Assembly: GCA_009797885.1 (NCBI GenBank)
Contig: WNKP01000002.1
Span: 372,001-436,000 of the forward strand
Source: Flavobacteriaceae bacterium GF1
GTDB lineage: Bacteria > Bacteroidota > Bacteroidia > Flavobacteriales > Flavobacteriaceae
Length of the DNA: 64,000 nucleotides
Direction of reading: 5' to 3'
Made by a program: the position numbers and the translations under genes. This document shows positions 1-7,419 of this stretch, piece after piece (positions within the stretch are counted from its first letter, which is position 1; each line of letters starts with the position of its first letter). Below the pieces are notes generated by a model, which saw only the letters and a program-made list of their open reading frames with translations, was not told the origin of the DNA and ran no database searches.

Positions 1-291
1 AATGGCCGAAAATGCCCAACAGGAACCACATTGTAACTGGTCCTTAATTGGCGAAAGCGCATTTACATCCCTAAGATCAAAACTTTTGGCCGTGGCTTCA
101 CCGGCACTTTGTAGCGTAAGATTGTAGATGTCTTCCCCGCTTCCAATATATTCCTTGAAATCCTTATCCATCTGTGCCCTTTCCTCATCTGTTGCGGGAA
201 TGAGTCCCATGGCCTGTGAAAGGAGTGTAGTAGTGGATAACAACAATCCTATTAGAAGGAGGTTTTTGATATGTATTGTATTGACTTTCAT
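1..291 (-). CDS. Papain-family (C1A) cysteine protease, N-terminal part
   Basis: Reading the minus strand from ATG at 291 gives 97 residues that run off the window edge. A signal peptide occupies about residues 1-27. Residues 85-96 carry the papain active-site block QLQCGSCWAFSA: Q85 matches the oxyanion-hole Gln and C91 the nucleophile. The catalytic His and Asn would lie outside the window, so activity cannot be judged. Residues 28-70 are too short for a classical inhibitory propeptide. The start codon overlaps the stop of the upstream chagasin-like gene as ATGA, implying translational coupling of protease and inhibitor. The secreted peptidase role is inferred from the motif and signal peptide. 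Confidence 0.85.
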   Translation of the reverse strand, partial: MKVNTIHIKNLLLIGLLLSTTTLLSQAMGLIPATDEERAQMDKDFKEYIGSGEDIYNLTLQSAGEATAKSFDLRDVNALSPIKDQLQCGSCWAFSAI

Positions 292-650
292 TTTTTACTT
301 TTTTTAATTCTCACAACAATTTCCTTGACATTCCCATCAAGGATCAATTCTGGTTGAAAACTTCTGATCTTTACAAACTTTAGCGTGTACTTTCCTTTCT
401 TCTCGCCTTGGAATTTGAAGTGTTTTGTATATTCTGAAAAGCCACTGGGGAGCTCGACATCGGTCTTAAAAGTATCGATGGCCATTATGCCCTCGGTGGG
501 TTTGTAGGTCCATTCAAAACCTCCTTCCCCCTCTTGTTCCAGGGCAACTTCAAAAGTGTCCCCGGTGCGGACCACTTTATCCGAAGTTGCACAGGATACC
601 TGGAGGAGTATCAAAAGCAGTATGCCAAAAGCTATGGTGTTTCTAATCAT
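288..650 (-). CDS. Chagasin-like (MEROPS I42) cysteine protease inhibitor, lipoprotein
   Basis: This is a 120-residue protein. The ATG at 650 is chosen because it gives a lipoprotein signal peptide with lipobox LQVSC (C20); a longer in-frame reading would run into the preceding gene. The mature part has chagasin-family features: a GGFEW loop near residues 43-47 in place of NPTTG[FY]xW, a beta-rich segment with FKFQGEKKGKYTLKF, and RSFQ (96-99) in place of RPW. Known I42 proteins block papain-type proteases by inserting these loops into the active site. The next gene, overlapping by 4 nt, encodes exactly such a protease, so a cognate membrane-anchored inhibitor is likely. The loops are degenerate, so inhibition itself is inferred. 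Confidence 0.75.
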   Translation of the reverse strand: MIRNTIAFGILLLILLQVSCATSDKVVRTGDTFEVALEQEGEGGFEWTYKPTEGIMAIDTFKTDVELPSGFSEYTKHFKFQGEKKGKYTLKFVKIRSFQPELILDGNVKEIVVRIKKSKK

Positions 651-660
651 TCCTATTTTT

Positions 661-1749
661 TTAGATATCCAAATCCTCTCCAAAGCTGTCTTCTTCTTCA
701 AAGGCCTCCCCGTCATTTAAACCTTCAATGATCTCATCTTCGGTTCCCAACTCCTCCAGTTCCACAAATTCGTCATCGATTTCCACATCCTCAACATCTT
801 CGGCATCCGGTTCCACGTCCTCAGGTTCCGGGTCGGGTTCCACTTCTTCCGGCGCTGCGTCGGGGGCTTCCTCGGGTTCCACTTCCGGTTCCACTTCTTC
901 CGGCGCTGCGTCGGGGGCTTCCTCGGGTTCCGGGTCCGGCTCTACTTCTTCCGGGGCTGTATCCGGGACTTCCTCGGGTTCCGGGTCGGGTTCCACTTCT
1001 TCTGGTGCGGCATCGGGGGCTTCTTCGGGTTCCACTTCCGGTTCCACTTCTTCCGGTGCGGCATCGGGGGTTTCCTCGGGTTCCACTTCCGGTTCCACTT
1101 CTTCCGGTGCGGCATCTGGAGCTCCTTCGGGTTCCACTTCCTCGGCTCCTTCCGCTACGTCTTCGTCGGTCGCATCAGGTTCTACATCCACGTCGGCATC
1201 CATATCTGCATCACTGGGTTCTTCCTCTGCATTTTCAAAATCGGATTGTTCTTTAAAGGCTTCAAAAAACTCCTTTTTTTGGTCGTCGCTAAAGGAGTCC
1301 CATTCTTCTTTAGTATAGGTGCTGTAAGGTTGTCCTTTCCACATGAAAAAACCACCTCCGCCCAACTGTTCCCGGGCGGTATCAAAGGCCTCTCCAAAAT
1401 TCATGTCATCGGTAACGGCATCTGCAAATTGTACATTGGAGGAAATGGTCAGGTTCACCAGTCCATCATCCGTTCCTCCATCCAATTCCACGTCGTCCAA
1501 TTCCACATCATCCACTTGTTCCGTTTCAGACCCATCATTTGGGGTATTGTCTTCGGTTGCGGCTGCAATGCCTTGATTTATGGACCTACTGGACCTGCCA
1601 TAAACGGCGCCGCCCAAAATACCGGCCAAAGCCACTAAGGGCAATTTGCCGGCCTTCAAGAGTTTTACCTGTAATTTGGTCAACCCCTTTAATTTTACTT
1701 CCGTCTTTTTTTCGGGATTGACCTTTAAGATTGTTTCCTTTTCACTCAT
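661..1749 (-). CDS. Very acidic protein with six 17-residue Pro/Glu repeats
   Basis: 362 residues, function not recognised. Residues 1-35 are basic, 36-50 form a short hydrophobic Gly/Ala segment, and the rest is strongly acidic. Residues 115-160 hold a conserved-looking block (MNFGEAFDTAREQLGGGG, then FFMWKGQPYSTYTKEEW) that resembles a short motif seen in other Bacteroidota proteins; I know no function for it. Residues 211-312 are six near-perfect 17-residue units of the type PDAAPEEVEPEVEPEEA, probably an extended linker. The gene is separated from the upstream FHA genes by about 390 bp and followed after 10 bp by the inhibitor/protease pair, so those three probably form one unit. Confidence 0.85.
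   Translation of the reverse strand: MSEKETILKVNPEKKTEVKLKGLTKLQVKLLKAGKLPLVALAGILGGAVYGRSSRSINQGIAAATEDNTPNDGSETEQVDDVELDDVELDGGTDDGLVNLTISSNVQFADAVTDDMNFGEAFDTAREQLGGGGFFMWKGQPYSTYTKEEWDSFSDDQKKEFFEAFKEQSDFENAEEEPSDADMDADVDVEPDATDEDVAEGAEEVEPEGAPDAAPEEVEPEVEPEETPDAAPEEVEPEVEPEEAPDAAPEEVEPDPEPEEVPDTAPEEVEPDPEPEEAPDAAPEEVEPEVEPEEAPDAAPEEVEPDPEPEDVEPDAEDVEDVEIDDEFVELEELGTEDEIIEGLNDGEAFEEEDSFGEDLDI
814..1119. repeat. Six tandem 51-bp repeats inside the acidic gene
   Basis: Six in-frame copies of a 51-bp unit encode residues 211-312 of the acidic protein. The units are close enough in DNA sequence (repeated gcgtcgggggcttcctcggg and ttccacttcttcc on the plus strand) to be prone to slippage, so copy number may differ between strains. 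Confidence 0.9.
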
Positions 1750-2142
1750 TGTCTTTGTTTTCGATGTTCAAAAATGACCCTTATCATCGACCTAAAATTT
1801 TTTGACTGTATGAAACCACCATTTTAATGGACAAAGCCAATAAAACCGTAATTACACCAATAGTTTTTTGGAATGGCACAAAAAGGTAGCCACTCCTGAT
1901 TTGAACGTTGTTGGGGGGAACTTCTAAACTTTTTTGTAAGAAGTACTTGAACGTTTAATTAGAATATTTTCAGTTGAACTCGTAACGTTTTTACCAAGTC
2001 AATTAGGGCAATAAAACCGTGGAATCACACTACAATAAACAACAATTCTTTGGCATTTCCCAACATGTTTTTAAGCAGTTAAAAACATGTAGAAATATAC
2101 TTTCATATACCAAAGAATCCTCTCATGACCACATGGGGTCAA
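1750..2142. other. Intergenic gap between acidic gene and FHA operon
   Basis: No credible gene is visible. The stretch is AT-rich and should hold the promoter of the acidic-protein gene. A copy of the FNR-like inverted repeat lies at 1774-1787 (ATGACCCTTATCAT), but it overlaps the likely -7 region (CATTTTTG on the minus strand, 1769-1776) and is not at the activating distance. A perfect 12-bp inverted repeat lies at 2063-2090. Confidence 0.5.
2063..2090. repeat. Perfect 12-bp inverted repeat with 4-bp loop
   Basis: ACATGTTTTTAA-GCAG-TTAAAAACATGT. It lies 53 bp beyond the stop of the minus-strand FHA gene and about 310 bp upstream of the acidic gene. The arms are AT-rich, so it could be a weak terminator or a regulator binding site. 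Confidence 0.7.
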
Positions 2143-2724
2143 CTAGCTGGAAACTAAGGTTATGACAGTATGCAAACCAATTTTTATTTTATCTCCGGGC
2201 TCTAAAAAAACCTGGTCCCTTGGATCCAATTCCTGCGCTGTTCCATGGGCTACCAAAATGGTCTTGTTCCTACTCTTTAGATCCTGTACGATCACCTGTC
2301 CATTGGCTCCTTTGGATTTGACCTTCATTAGCACGTGTATTCGGGACACTGCCCCGTCAAATTCCGTAGGAATAAGTATGGGTATGGCTTTGGGGTCATA
2401 CGTTTTTATGGTTTTTTCACTTCGGCCAATGATATAGGTATTATTGTTCGCAATTTCTTTAATGGTCAGGGTTTCTCCCGTGCTTTCTTTGGCGATGGAA
2501 ACCTTAAAGGTGGTACTTGGCAAAGTAGGGCTGTCACCCCCCATTATAACCGTTCCCGGTTTTGGTGGATTGGAGGCAACGGTGTCCGTCTTTTTGTACT
2601 TGGAAAGGATCAAATTCACCTGTTTTCCACATGTTTTGCACGTTATTCGTTTGTTCAACCCCAATAGGAGCCATTCTTCCGGGATTTTAACCCTGGTGCC
2701 ACACGCTTTACAGGTATAATTCAT
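2143..2724 (-). CDS. Zinc-ribbon plus FHA domain protein
   Basis: 193 residues. The N terminus is a zinc ribbon with two CxxC pairs (C5/C8 and C29/C32). After a linker, residues 80-193 form an FHA domain: G100-R101, SRIH (127-130) and N153 sit where the phosphothreonine-contacting residues are expected. FHA domains bind phosphothreonine peptides, so this is a cytoplasmic phospho-reader. It is the last gene of the phosphatase/LytTR/FHA run, 8 bp behind the small acidic gene. No protein kinase is present in the window; one would be expected elsewhere. Confidence 0.88.
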   Translation of the reverse strand: MNYTCKACGTRVKIPEEWLLLGLNKRITCKTCGKQVNLILSKYKKTDTVASNPPKPGTVIMGGDSPTLPSTTFKVSIAKESTGETLTIKEIANNNTYIIGRSEKTIKTYDPKAIPILIPTEFDGAVSRIHVLMKVKSKGANGQVIVQDLKSRNKTILVAHGTAQELDPRDQVFLEPGDKIKIGLHTVITLVSS

Positions 2725-2732
2725 CTTTTTGG

Positions 2733-2996
2733 TTAAAGGTCTAGATCGCTTTCCATATCGTCTTCAAAACCATTTTCTTCCATGTCCTCTTGGTCTTCTT
2801 CTTCTTCGTGATCTGGATTTTGATCTGTTGAAGGATTGGTGACCGAGGCATTGTTTCCGTCCAAATCCAAATCGGAATCTTCCAATTCGTCATCCAAGTA
2901 GGTGAAATCCAGTTCAATGATGTTCTCTTCATTCACGGGCAATTCCATTACCTGTGATGGTTCATCCACTTCCATTTCAATAATAATTTCTTTCAT
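2733..2996 (-). CDS. Small highly acidic protein
   Basis: 87 residues from the ATG at 2996 (MKEIIIEMEVDEP). An alternative start at 3017 would overlap the upstream gene by 11 bp and adds only seven residues. About 40 percent of residues are Asp or Glu, ending in DDMESDLDL; no domain is recognised. It sits between two FHA genes with tight spacing and so belongs to the same operon. It contains few Thr residues, so it is not an obvious FHA ligand. Confidence 0.75.
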   Translation of the reverse strand: MKEIIIEMEVDEPSQVMELPVNEENIIELDFTYLDDELEDSDLDLDGNNASVTNPSTDQNPDHEEEEDQEDMEENGFEDDMESDLDL

Positions 2997-3006
2997 GGTC
3001 TTTACT

Positions 3007-3666
3007 TTATGGGGCAACCCAATCGCATTTGCACTTGGGACATTTTTCTTGATTTTTCCAATAGTTCCAGCTTCTCTTGCTTAAATCCATTTTACATTTT
3101 GGACATAAAAAGTTGAGATAAAACTCATCTTGAAGTTCTTCAAGTCGTTCGTTCTGCTTCTTTTCGGAGGCCGATAGGGTAGCCAATACCGTACCCAATA
3201 GACCAGCAGAAATTGTAAGTATGGTCTTTATCTCCCGTTCTATTTTAAGAACATTGATAAGGACAATGACAAAGGCCGTTATTAAAATACGGATACCCAG
3301 GGATTGCAGTTTAAAGTACTTTCTGATACTATCCCTTTTGGTTTTGAAATTTTTCTCCACCAATTTTAGGTTCCCAAACTCCTCACTAAAATCCTGCCTG
3401 TTCTTGAGTACGTATTTTTCCACTTGGGAAATCAGGTCCTTGCCCAGTACCTTTTCCTCGCCAAATTCAATTTTATCCTTTTTCTGAAGGTTTTTTGTCA
3501 CTATTCTCCGGCCATTGACCCTGGTACCGTTGGAAGAATCCAAATCCTTGAGCAAATAGGACTTGAAGTCATCGGATATCTCCACTTCTGCATGAACACC
3601 GCTCACCGTTTTGTGATTAAGGGCAAGGTGGTTTTTTTCGTTCCTCCCTATTGTAAATGCTTCCAT
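3007..3666 (-). CDS. FHA domain membrane protein with C-terminal zinc ribbon
   Basis: 219 residues from ATG at 3666, one base after the TGA of the upstream gene; the longer reading from 3684 would overlap it. An FHA domain lies at the extreme N terminus (GR at 7-8, SGVH at 22-25, NGT at 46-48). A charged helix follows, then two membrane segments (about 124-141 and 148-166), a coiled-coil-like stretch, and a C-terminal zinc ribbon with C188/C191 and C209/C212. Both ends are likely cytoplasmic. The architecture mirrors the other FHA protein of this operon with the domain order reversed (FHA first, ribbon last). Confidence 0.85.
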   Translation of the reverse strand: MEAFTIGRNEKNHLALNHKTVSGVHAEVEISDDFKSYLLKDLDSSNGTRVNGRRIVTKNLQKKDKIEFGEEKVLGKDLISQVEKYVLKNRQDFSEEFGNLKLVEKNFKTKRDSIRKYFKLQSLGIRILITAFVIVLINVLKIEREIKTILTISAGLLGTVLATLSASEKKQNERLEELQDEFYLNFLCPKCKMDLSKRSWNYWKNQEKCPKCKCDWVAP

Positions 3667-3667
3667 A

Positions 3668-4360
3668 TCAATACCAGTAAACAAATTTTCGCAATTCTTT
3701 TATATACTTTTCCCCTAAACGCTGTTTCATGGGCGGTGCTTTTTGGTTGGTCACGAATCGAACATCATTCCCGGTAATTTGTAGTACCCTATTACGATTG
3801 ACCAGTAGGGATTTCCCCACCCGTTTTATGGAACTTACATTGGACAGACGCTCTTCCAGGTTGCCCAAGGGCCTGCATTCCTTTCGCATGGTGCCATCGG
3901 CCATATAGATTTCCGTCCAATTGCCACTGCCCATACAAAAACAGATATCCTTGGTGTCCACAAGGTCAAAATGGCCTTTGGATTTAATTTTTAACTTTTT
4001 TAGAATGGCACCCTGGTAAGGCGGAAACTTCAACAATCTATTGATAAGATTGGCCATTCCTTTTCCGGTTTCGGCAGAGAGGGTAGGATAGAAGGCCACC
4101 ACATCTTGCTCCCATCCTATAAACGCAAGTTCTAAATTGGAGGTAACCAACACAATATTCGCAAACGCGTTGGTGCTCGAAATAAAACTGATGTAACTTC
4201 TTAATTGCTCCCTGCTCTCCTCGGAATCATCCGGGATATAGAAGAAGTTGAGGTGCCCTATATGTTTAAGATGTTGGTTTTTCTGTTTAAACCACTGTTC
4301 TTCGATTAAATCGACATAACCTTCATCGGGAAAATTCACAAAATCAAGCTCCGTAGTCAT
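3668..4360 (-). CDS. Protein with C-terminal LytTR-like DNA-binding domain
   Basis: 230 residues from ATG at 4360 (MTTELDFVNFPDEG); the reading upstream of it is hydrophobic and lies in the intergenic region. The N-terminal 130 residues match nothing I recognise. Residues 135-230 look like a LytTR domain: DICFCMGSGNWTEIYMADG, then RPLGNLEERL, then RVGKSLLVNRNRVLQI and a final helix. LytTR domains bind DNA as beta-strand modules. No receiver domain is present, so input may come from the unknown N-terminal part. It lies 78 bp downstream of the phosphatase and directly before the FHA gene. Confidence 0.7.
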   Translation of the reverse strand: MTTELDFVNFPDEGYVDLIEEQWFKQKNQHLKHIGHLNFFYIPDDSEESREQLRSYISFISSTNAFANIVLVTSNLELAFIGWEQDVVAFYPTLSAETGKGMANLINRLLKFPPYQGAILKKLKIKSKGHFDLVDTKDICFCMGSGNWTEIYMADGTMRKECRPLGNLEERLSNVSSIKRVGKSLLVNRNRVLQITGNDVRFVTNQKAPPMKQRLGEKYIKELRKFVYWY

Positions 4361-4438
4361 GGTTGGTATTGTAAGGTTCAGTATTGTTGAAAAATATAAA
4401 AAAAAGGGTTGCACTACCACACATATTCGTTCTCATGA

Positions 4439-5212
4439 CTATTTTAATGACGAAAGGAGTTGCCATTCATTTGCATATCTGGAAAAATTGGTACAATCCT
4501 CGATTTCCAGTTCAAGTAACAGGGCGGAGTGGTTGTCCAGACTCTTCTTTGTACATTCTTCTTGAATATGAACCAGTTTTTCCTCGGAGGTTTTTTTGGT
4601 GTCACTTAACAAATGGAGCAATGCCTCATGTGAAAAGGTTTCCAATACACCATCCGAACAAATAAATCCAATATCCCCCTCAATGAGATCGGACAAAAAA
4701 TGAATTTCCGGGACGGTCTTCCCACCCTCCAAATTTCCTTTAAATGCCTTTAGTATTTGATGGTTCATCGGATGCTTTGCTGCTTCATGATGTGTAATTT
4801 CCCCATTCCGTACCAAAGTGCCCACCAGGGAATGGTCCCAGGTATGCCAAAACATTTTTGCCTCGGGTTTTACAAAATAGGTTCTTGAATCACCTGCATG
4901 TGCGGTAAACAATCCCTTTTTACCCCTAAAGACTGCAGCAAGGGTAGTCGCCATTCCGTCCAGGGAATCCTCCCTGTTGACCAGTTCGTTCAAATGGTCC
5001 TGGGCGGCATCCAATAGTGCTAAGATCGGGTCTTCACCAAGTGCCGTTTCCACATAATGCCCAGTAATAAAATCCACAAGGCTTTTGCTCGCCATTTCTC
5101 CCCGGACGGCACCACCAACACCGTCACAGACCACAAAAACATTGTCCTTGTGCCCGATGCTGTCTTCGTTGTTCTCTTTTTTTCCGATATGGGTATAGTG
5201 AAATACCTTCAT
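4439..5212 (-). CDS. PP2C-family serine/threonine phosphatase
   Basis: 257 residues. PP2C motifs are intact: NNEDS (14-18), VVCDGVGGAVRGE (metal-binding D30-G31), GMATTLAAV, AGDSRTYF, DHSLVG and FICSDGVLETFS. This is the short, soluble, metal-dependent PstP/Stp type without sensor domains. It is the first gene of the minus-strand operon that continues with LytTR and FHA proteins. It most likely reverses phosphorylation read by the FHA domains, though the kinase is not in view. Confidence 0.95.
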   Translation of the reverse strand: MKVFHYTHIGKKENNEDSIGHKDNVFVVCDGVGGAVRGEMASKSLVDFITGHYVETALGEDPILALLDAAQDHLNELVNREDSLDGMATTLAAVFRGKKGLFTAHAGDSRTYFVKPEAKMFWHTWDHSLVGTLVRNGEITHHEAAKHPMNHQILKAFKGNLEGGKTVPEIHFLSDLIEGDIGFICSDGVLETFSHEALLHLLSDTKKTSEEKLVHIQEECTKKSLDNHSALLLELEIEDCTNFSRYANEWQLLSSLK

Positions 5213-5457
5213 AATCCATCGTTTATGGAATGAACCGAATTAGTTGCGCAAATTTTGTTGTAAAATGGGCGCAAGCAACATTTTAATATACCAAAATCAT
5301 TATTTACTGTATGAAAAAACTAAAAATACCAATACGCAGGATAAAAGGTTACGGAAAACCGTAAAGGAAAGGGTAAGGCAATGACGTGGTGTTAATCTTG
5401 CCTTAAATCCATTTATTGTTCAACTTTTATCTATAAATTGTTGAACAAATAAAAGTT
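5213..5457. promoter_or_regulatory. Divergent promoter region with nested inverted repeats
   Basis: This 245-bp gap separates the divergent phosphatase operon and the small membrane protein gene. At 5416-5448 a 9-bp inverted repeat (TTGTTCAAC / GTTGAACAA) interlocks with a second one (AACTTTTAT 5422-5430 / ATAAAAGTT 5449-5457) directly before the ATG at 5460. It may be an operator for the plus-strand gene. No FNR-like site is present. Confidence 0.35.
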
Positions 5458-5688
5458 ATGAAAATTTCTGCGATGGGTGTTGTTGCCTTTACCACCCTTG
5501 TTTTAGTTACTGTCACCATCATGTCCAGCATGAACTTCCCATTTAATTGGGTGTTCTATGTAACCGTTTTTGGCCAGGCGTTAGTGGTTTTTATGGTATA
5601 CAAGGTATTGACCGAGAACTACGAGACCACTAAAACCTTTGAAGATTTTTATGAGGATCATCCCATAGGAAAGGAAAATTACCGCTAG
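5458..5688 (+). CDS. Small two-helix membrane protein
   Basis: 76 residues; no family recognised. Two hydrophobic segments (about 5-24 and 29-50) are followed by a polar tail with YETTKTFEDFYEDHP. Its stop overlaps the stop of the convergent universal stress protein gene by 4 bp. A small inner-membrane protein is the most that can be said. The length and codon use look real, and an inverted-repeat pair sits directly before its start. Confidence 0.7.
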   Translation: MKISAMGVVAFTTLVLVTVTIMSSMNFPFNWVFYVTVFGQALVVFMVYKVLTENYETTKTFEDFYEDHPIGKENYR

Positions 5689-6581
5689 TAACTACGTAAT
5701 TCTTCCTTTCGCTCCTTAGTTGTGGGCTCCATTCCCAATTCCGGAATCACCAATAATGGAATTTGGGTGTGAAAGGCTGTTCGCTTTACAATGGGTTCCC
5801 GGGTCATGCGTTCCATGTAACTGTGCTGGTAGTGGAGCATGGCCAACAAATGGATGTCCAATTCCTTTGAAAAGACGTCCAAGGTATGGGAAACGGAGTT
5901 TAGCTCGGAAACCGTGTGGATATAATGTTCCACATTTGCAAAATATTTTCTGAGCATATTGAGATTGAACAATTGCAACTCTGTTAAAGCCTTTATCTCA
6001 TATTGGACATGAACAATTCTAATGGTGGCTTCAAATGAATTGGCCAAATCAATCAATGGTGTTAGTTCGGAAAGTGAATAAAACCGATTGAAATCCGTGG
6101 CAAACGCAATTTCCGATGGCGCCATGTACTCAAAATTCCTTGGAATGGCCAAGATCGGACACTTTTTGGTGTTCTTTATAATGCGAACGGTATTGCTGCC
6201 CATGAAGACTTCGTCCATCCCAGATGCCCCCTTGGTACCCGTTACGATCAGGTCTATACCATAGGTGTCCACAACATCCTTTACCTCATCGGCCAAAAGA
6301 TTGAAGGAGGAAATGGTTTCAAAGGAATGTTTGGGATTATTGAATTCCTTCCGAATTCTCTTCACGGTCTTGCTCAATCCATTTTCTGAAGTAGAACGAA
6401 CGGCATCCTCTATACGGACCCCGTTCACCATTGGAGCCATGAATCTACTGCTGGGGATAACAGGGGTATAGGTGTTCAGCAGGAAAAAATCACATTCTTG
6501 GTTCTGAAAGAGTCGCATGGCATAGCAAATGGCGTTCCATGCGTTGTTAGAAAAGTCCGTGGGTATTAAAATCCGTTTCAT
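5685..6581 (-). CDS. Universal stress protein, tandem UspA domains
   Basis: 298 residues. The first domain begins MKRILIPTDFSNNAWNA and ends with the nucleotide-binding motif GTKGASGMDEVFMGSNT, followed by CPILAIP. The second half (from about 155) repeats the fold but its glycine motif is degenerate, ending TQIPLLVIPELG. Usp proteins of this type act in the cytoplasm under stress or low energy. An FNR-like site with correctly spaced -7 box lies 23-66 bp upstream, so low-oxygen induction is likely. It is one of three usp genes in the window with this site or in an operon with it. Confidence 0.93.
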   Translation of the reverse strand: MKRILIPTDFSNNAWNAICYAMRLFQNQECDFFLLNTYTPVIPSSRFMAPMVNGVRIEDAVRSTSENGLSKTVKRIRKEFNNPKHSFETISSFNLLADEVKDVVDTYGIDLIVTGTKGASGMDEVFMGSNTVRIIKNTKKCPILAIPRNFEYMAPSEIAFATDFNRFYSLSELTPLIDLANSFEATIRIVHVQYEIKALTELQLFNLNMLRKYFANVEHYIHTVSELNSVSHTLDVFSKELDIHLLAMLHYQHSYMERMTREPIVKRTAFHTQIPLLVIPELGMEPTTKERKEELRSY

Positions 6582-6603
6582 CCCAATTTTTTTTACGATA
6601 GTA

Positions 6604-6647
6604 TAAAATTAGGAGGGTAGGGATAGTAATACTATGACAATTATCAG
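6604..6647 (-). promoter_or_regulatory. FNR-like site plus -7 box, usp promoter
   Basis: Inverted repeat ATGACAATTATCAG at 6634-6647. On the minus strand TAATTTTA (6604-6611) forms the -7 box. The centre-to-box-end distance is 36.5 bp, the same as at nine other promoters in the window. Confidence 0.75.
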
Positions 6648-6665
6648 CTTTAAAGAAATGCTGTG

Positions 6666-7358
6666 TTAAAATCCTTCGGCCAAATCCCTTAGCTTTCGCT
6701 CGTCCTTAATGCCCACCTTCTTTCCAGAGGTATGGATCAACCCTTTCTTTTTAAATTCAGAAATGATCCTAATGGCAGATTCCGTGGCAGTACCTACAAC
6801 ATTGGCAATATCCTCACGTGAAAGTGTAAGGGCCAAAAACCCATCATTGTCTTCCCCAAAATTGTTCTTTAAATAAAGAAAGGCCTCCGCAATGCGCTGT
6901 TTCACGGTTTTTTGGCTCATATTGACAATAACGTCATCCGCTTCCTTGAGCTCATGGGCCATGTGCCTTAGAACTTCCAGGGTAAAGTTCGGATTTTTCT
7001 GTAATGTGGTGGTAATGCTTTCCTTGGGAATAAAACAAACATCCATGTCACTGACCGCGACAGCGGAGAGGTTGGAATGCTCTTCGGCAATAACGGACCT
7101 CTGGCCCATTACTTCCCCTTTGGTAGCTAGTTTTACAATTTGATCTTTACCGTTGGGACTGAGCTTGGAAAGTTTGGAAACTCCTGCTCTAACGCAATAG
7201 ACCCCATTGAGTTTTTCACCTTCTTCAAACAAGGGTTCCCCCTTTTTGACTGATTTTCTGATTTTGGAATCGGAGACTTTTTTCAATTCCTCCTTGTTCA
7301 TTGCCCGTAGGGAATTGAATTGCCGCACGATGCAATTCTCACATCTGCTATTATCCAT
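6666..7358 (-). CDS. Crp/Fnr-family regulator with FNR-like cysteines
   Basis: 230 residues: cyclic-nucleotide-type beta barrel (about 25-130), dimer helix, and C-terminal winged helix (LTLSREDIANVVGTATESAIRIISEF). Cysteines are C6 and C9 (RCENC), C55 (VYC) and C108 (DVCFIP). C108 aligns with the fourth cluster ligand of E. coli FNR (MVCEIP), and the N-terminal CxxC resembles FNR's, so an oxygen-labile Fe-S cluster is plausible but inferred. The recognition helix keeps E and R (TESAIR), fitting sites with TGA/TCA half-sites. It lies among genes with such sites and is the best candidate for their activator. Confidence 0.9.
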   Translation of the reverse strand: MDNSRCENCIVRQFNSLRAMNKEELKKVSDSKIRKSVKKGEPLFEEGEKLNGVYCVRAGVSKLSKLSPNGKDQIVKLATKGEVMGQRSVIAEEHSNLSAVAVSDMDVCFIPKESITTTLQKNPNFTLEVLRHMAHELKEADDVIVNMSQKTVKQRIAEAFLYLKNNFGEDNDGFLALTLSREDIANVVGTATESAIRIISEFKKKGLIHTSGKKVGIKDERKLRDLAEGF

Positions 7359-7419
7359 AATTTAAATTTACCTGACGTCTAAAATTAAGAGTTCTATAGC
7401 AAATAAAAACTGCAATTCT

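Noticed and set aside
728-1318. Plus-strand reading rich in Ser/Gly opposite the acidic gene
   Set aside because: It is the reverse reading of the 51-bp repeats, with no start context and an improbable composition. The minus-strand gene explains the region.
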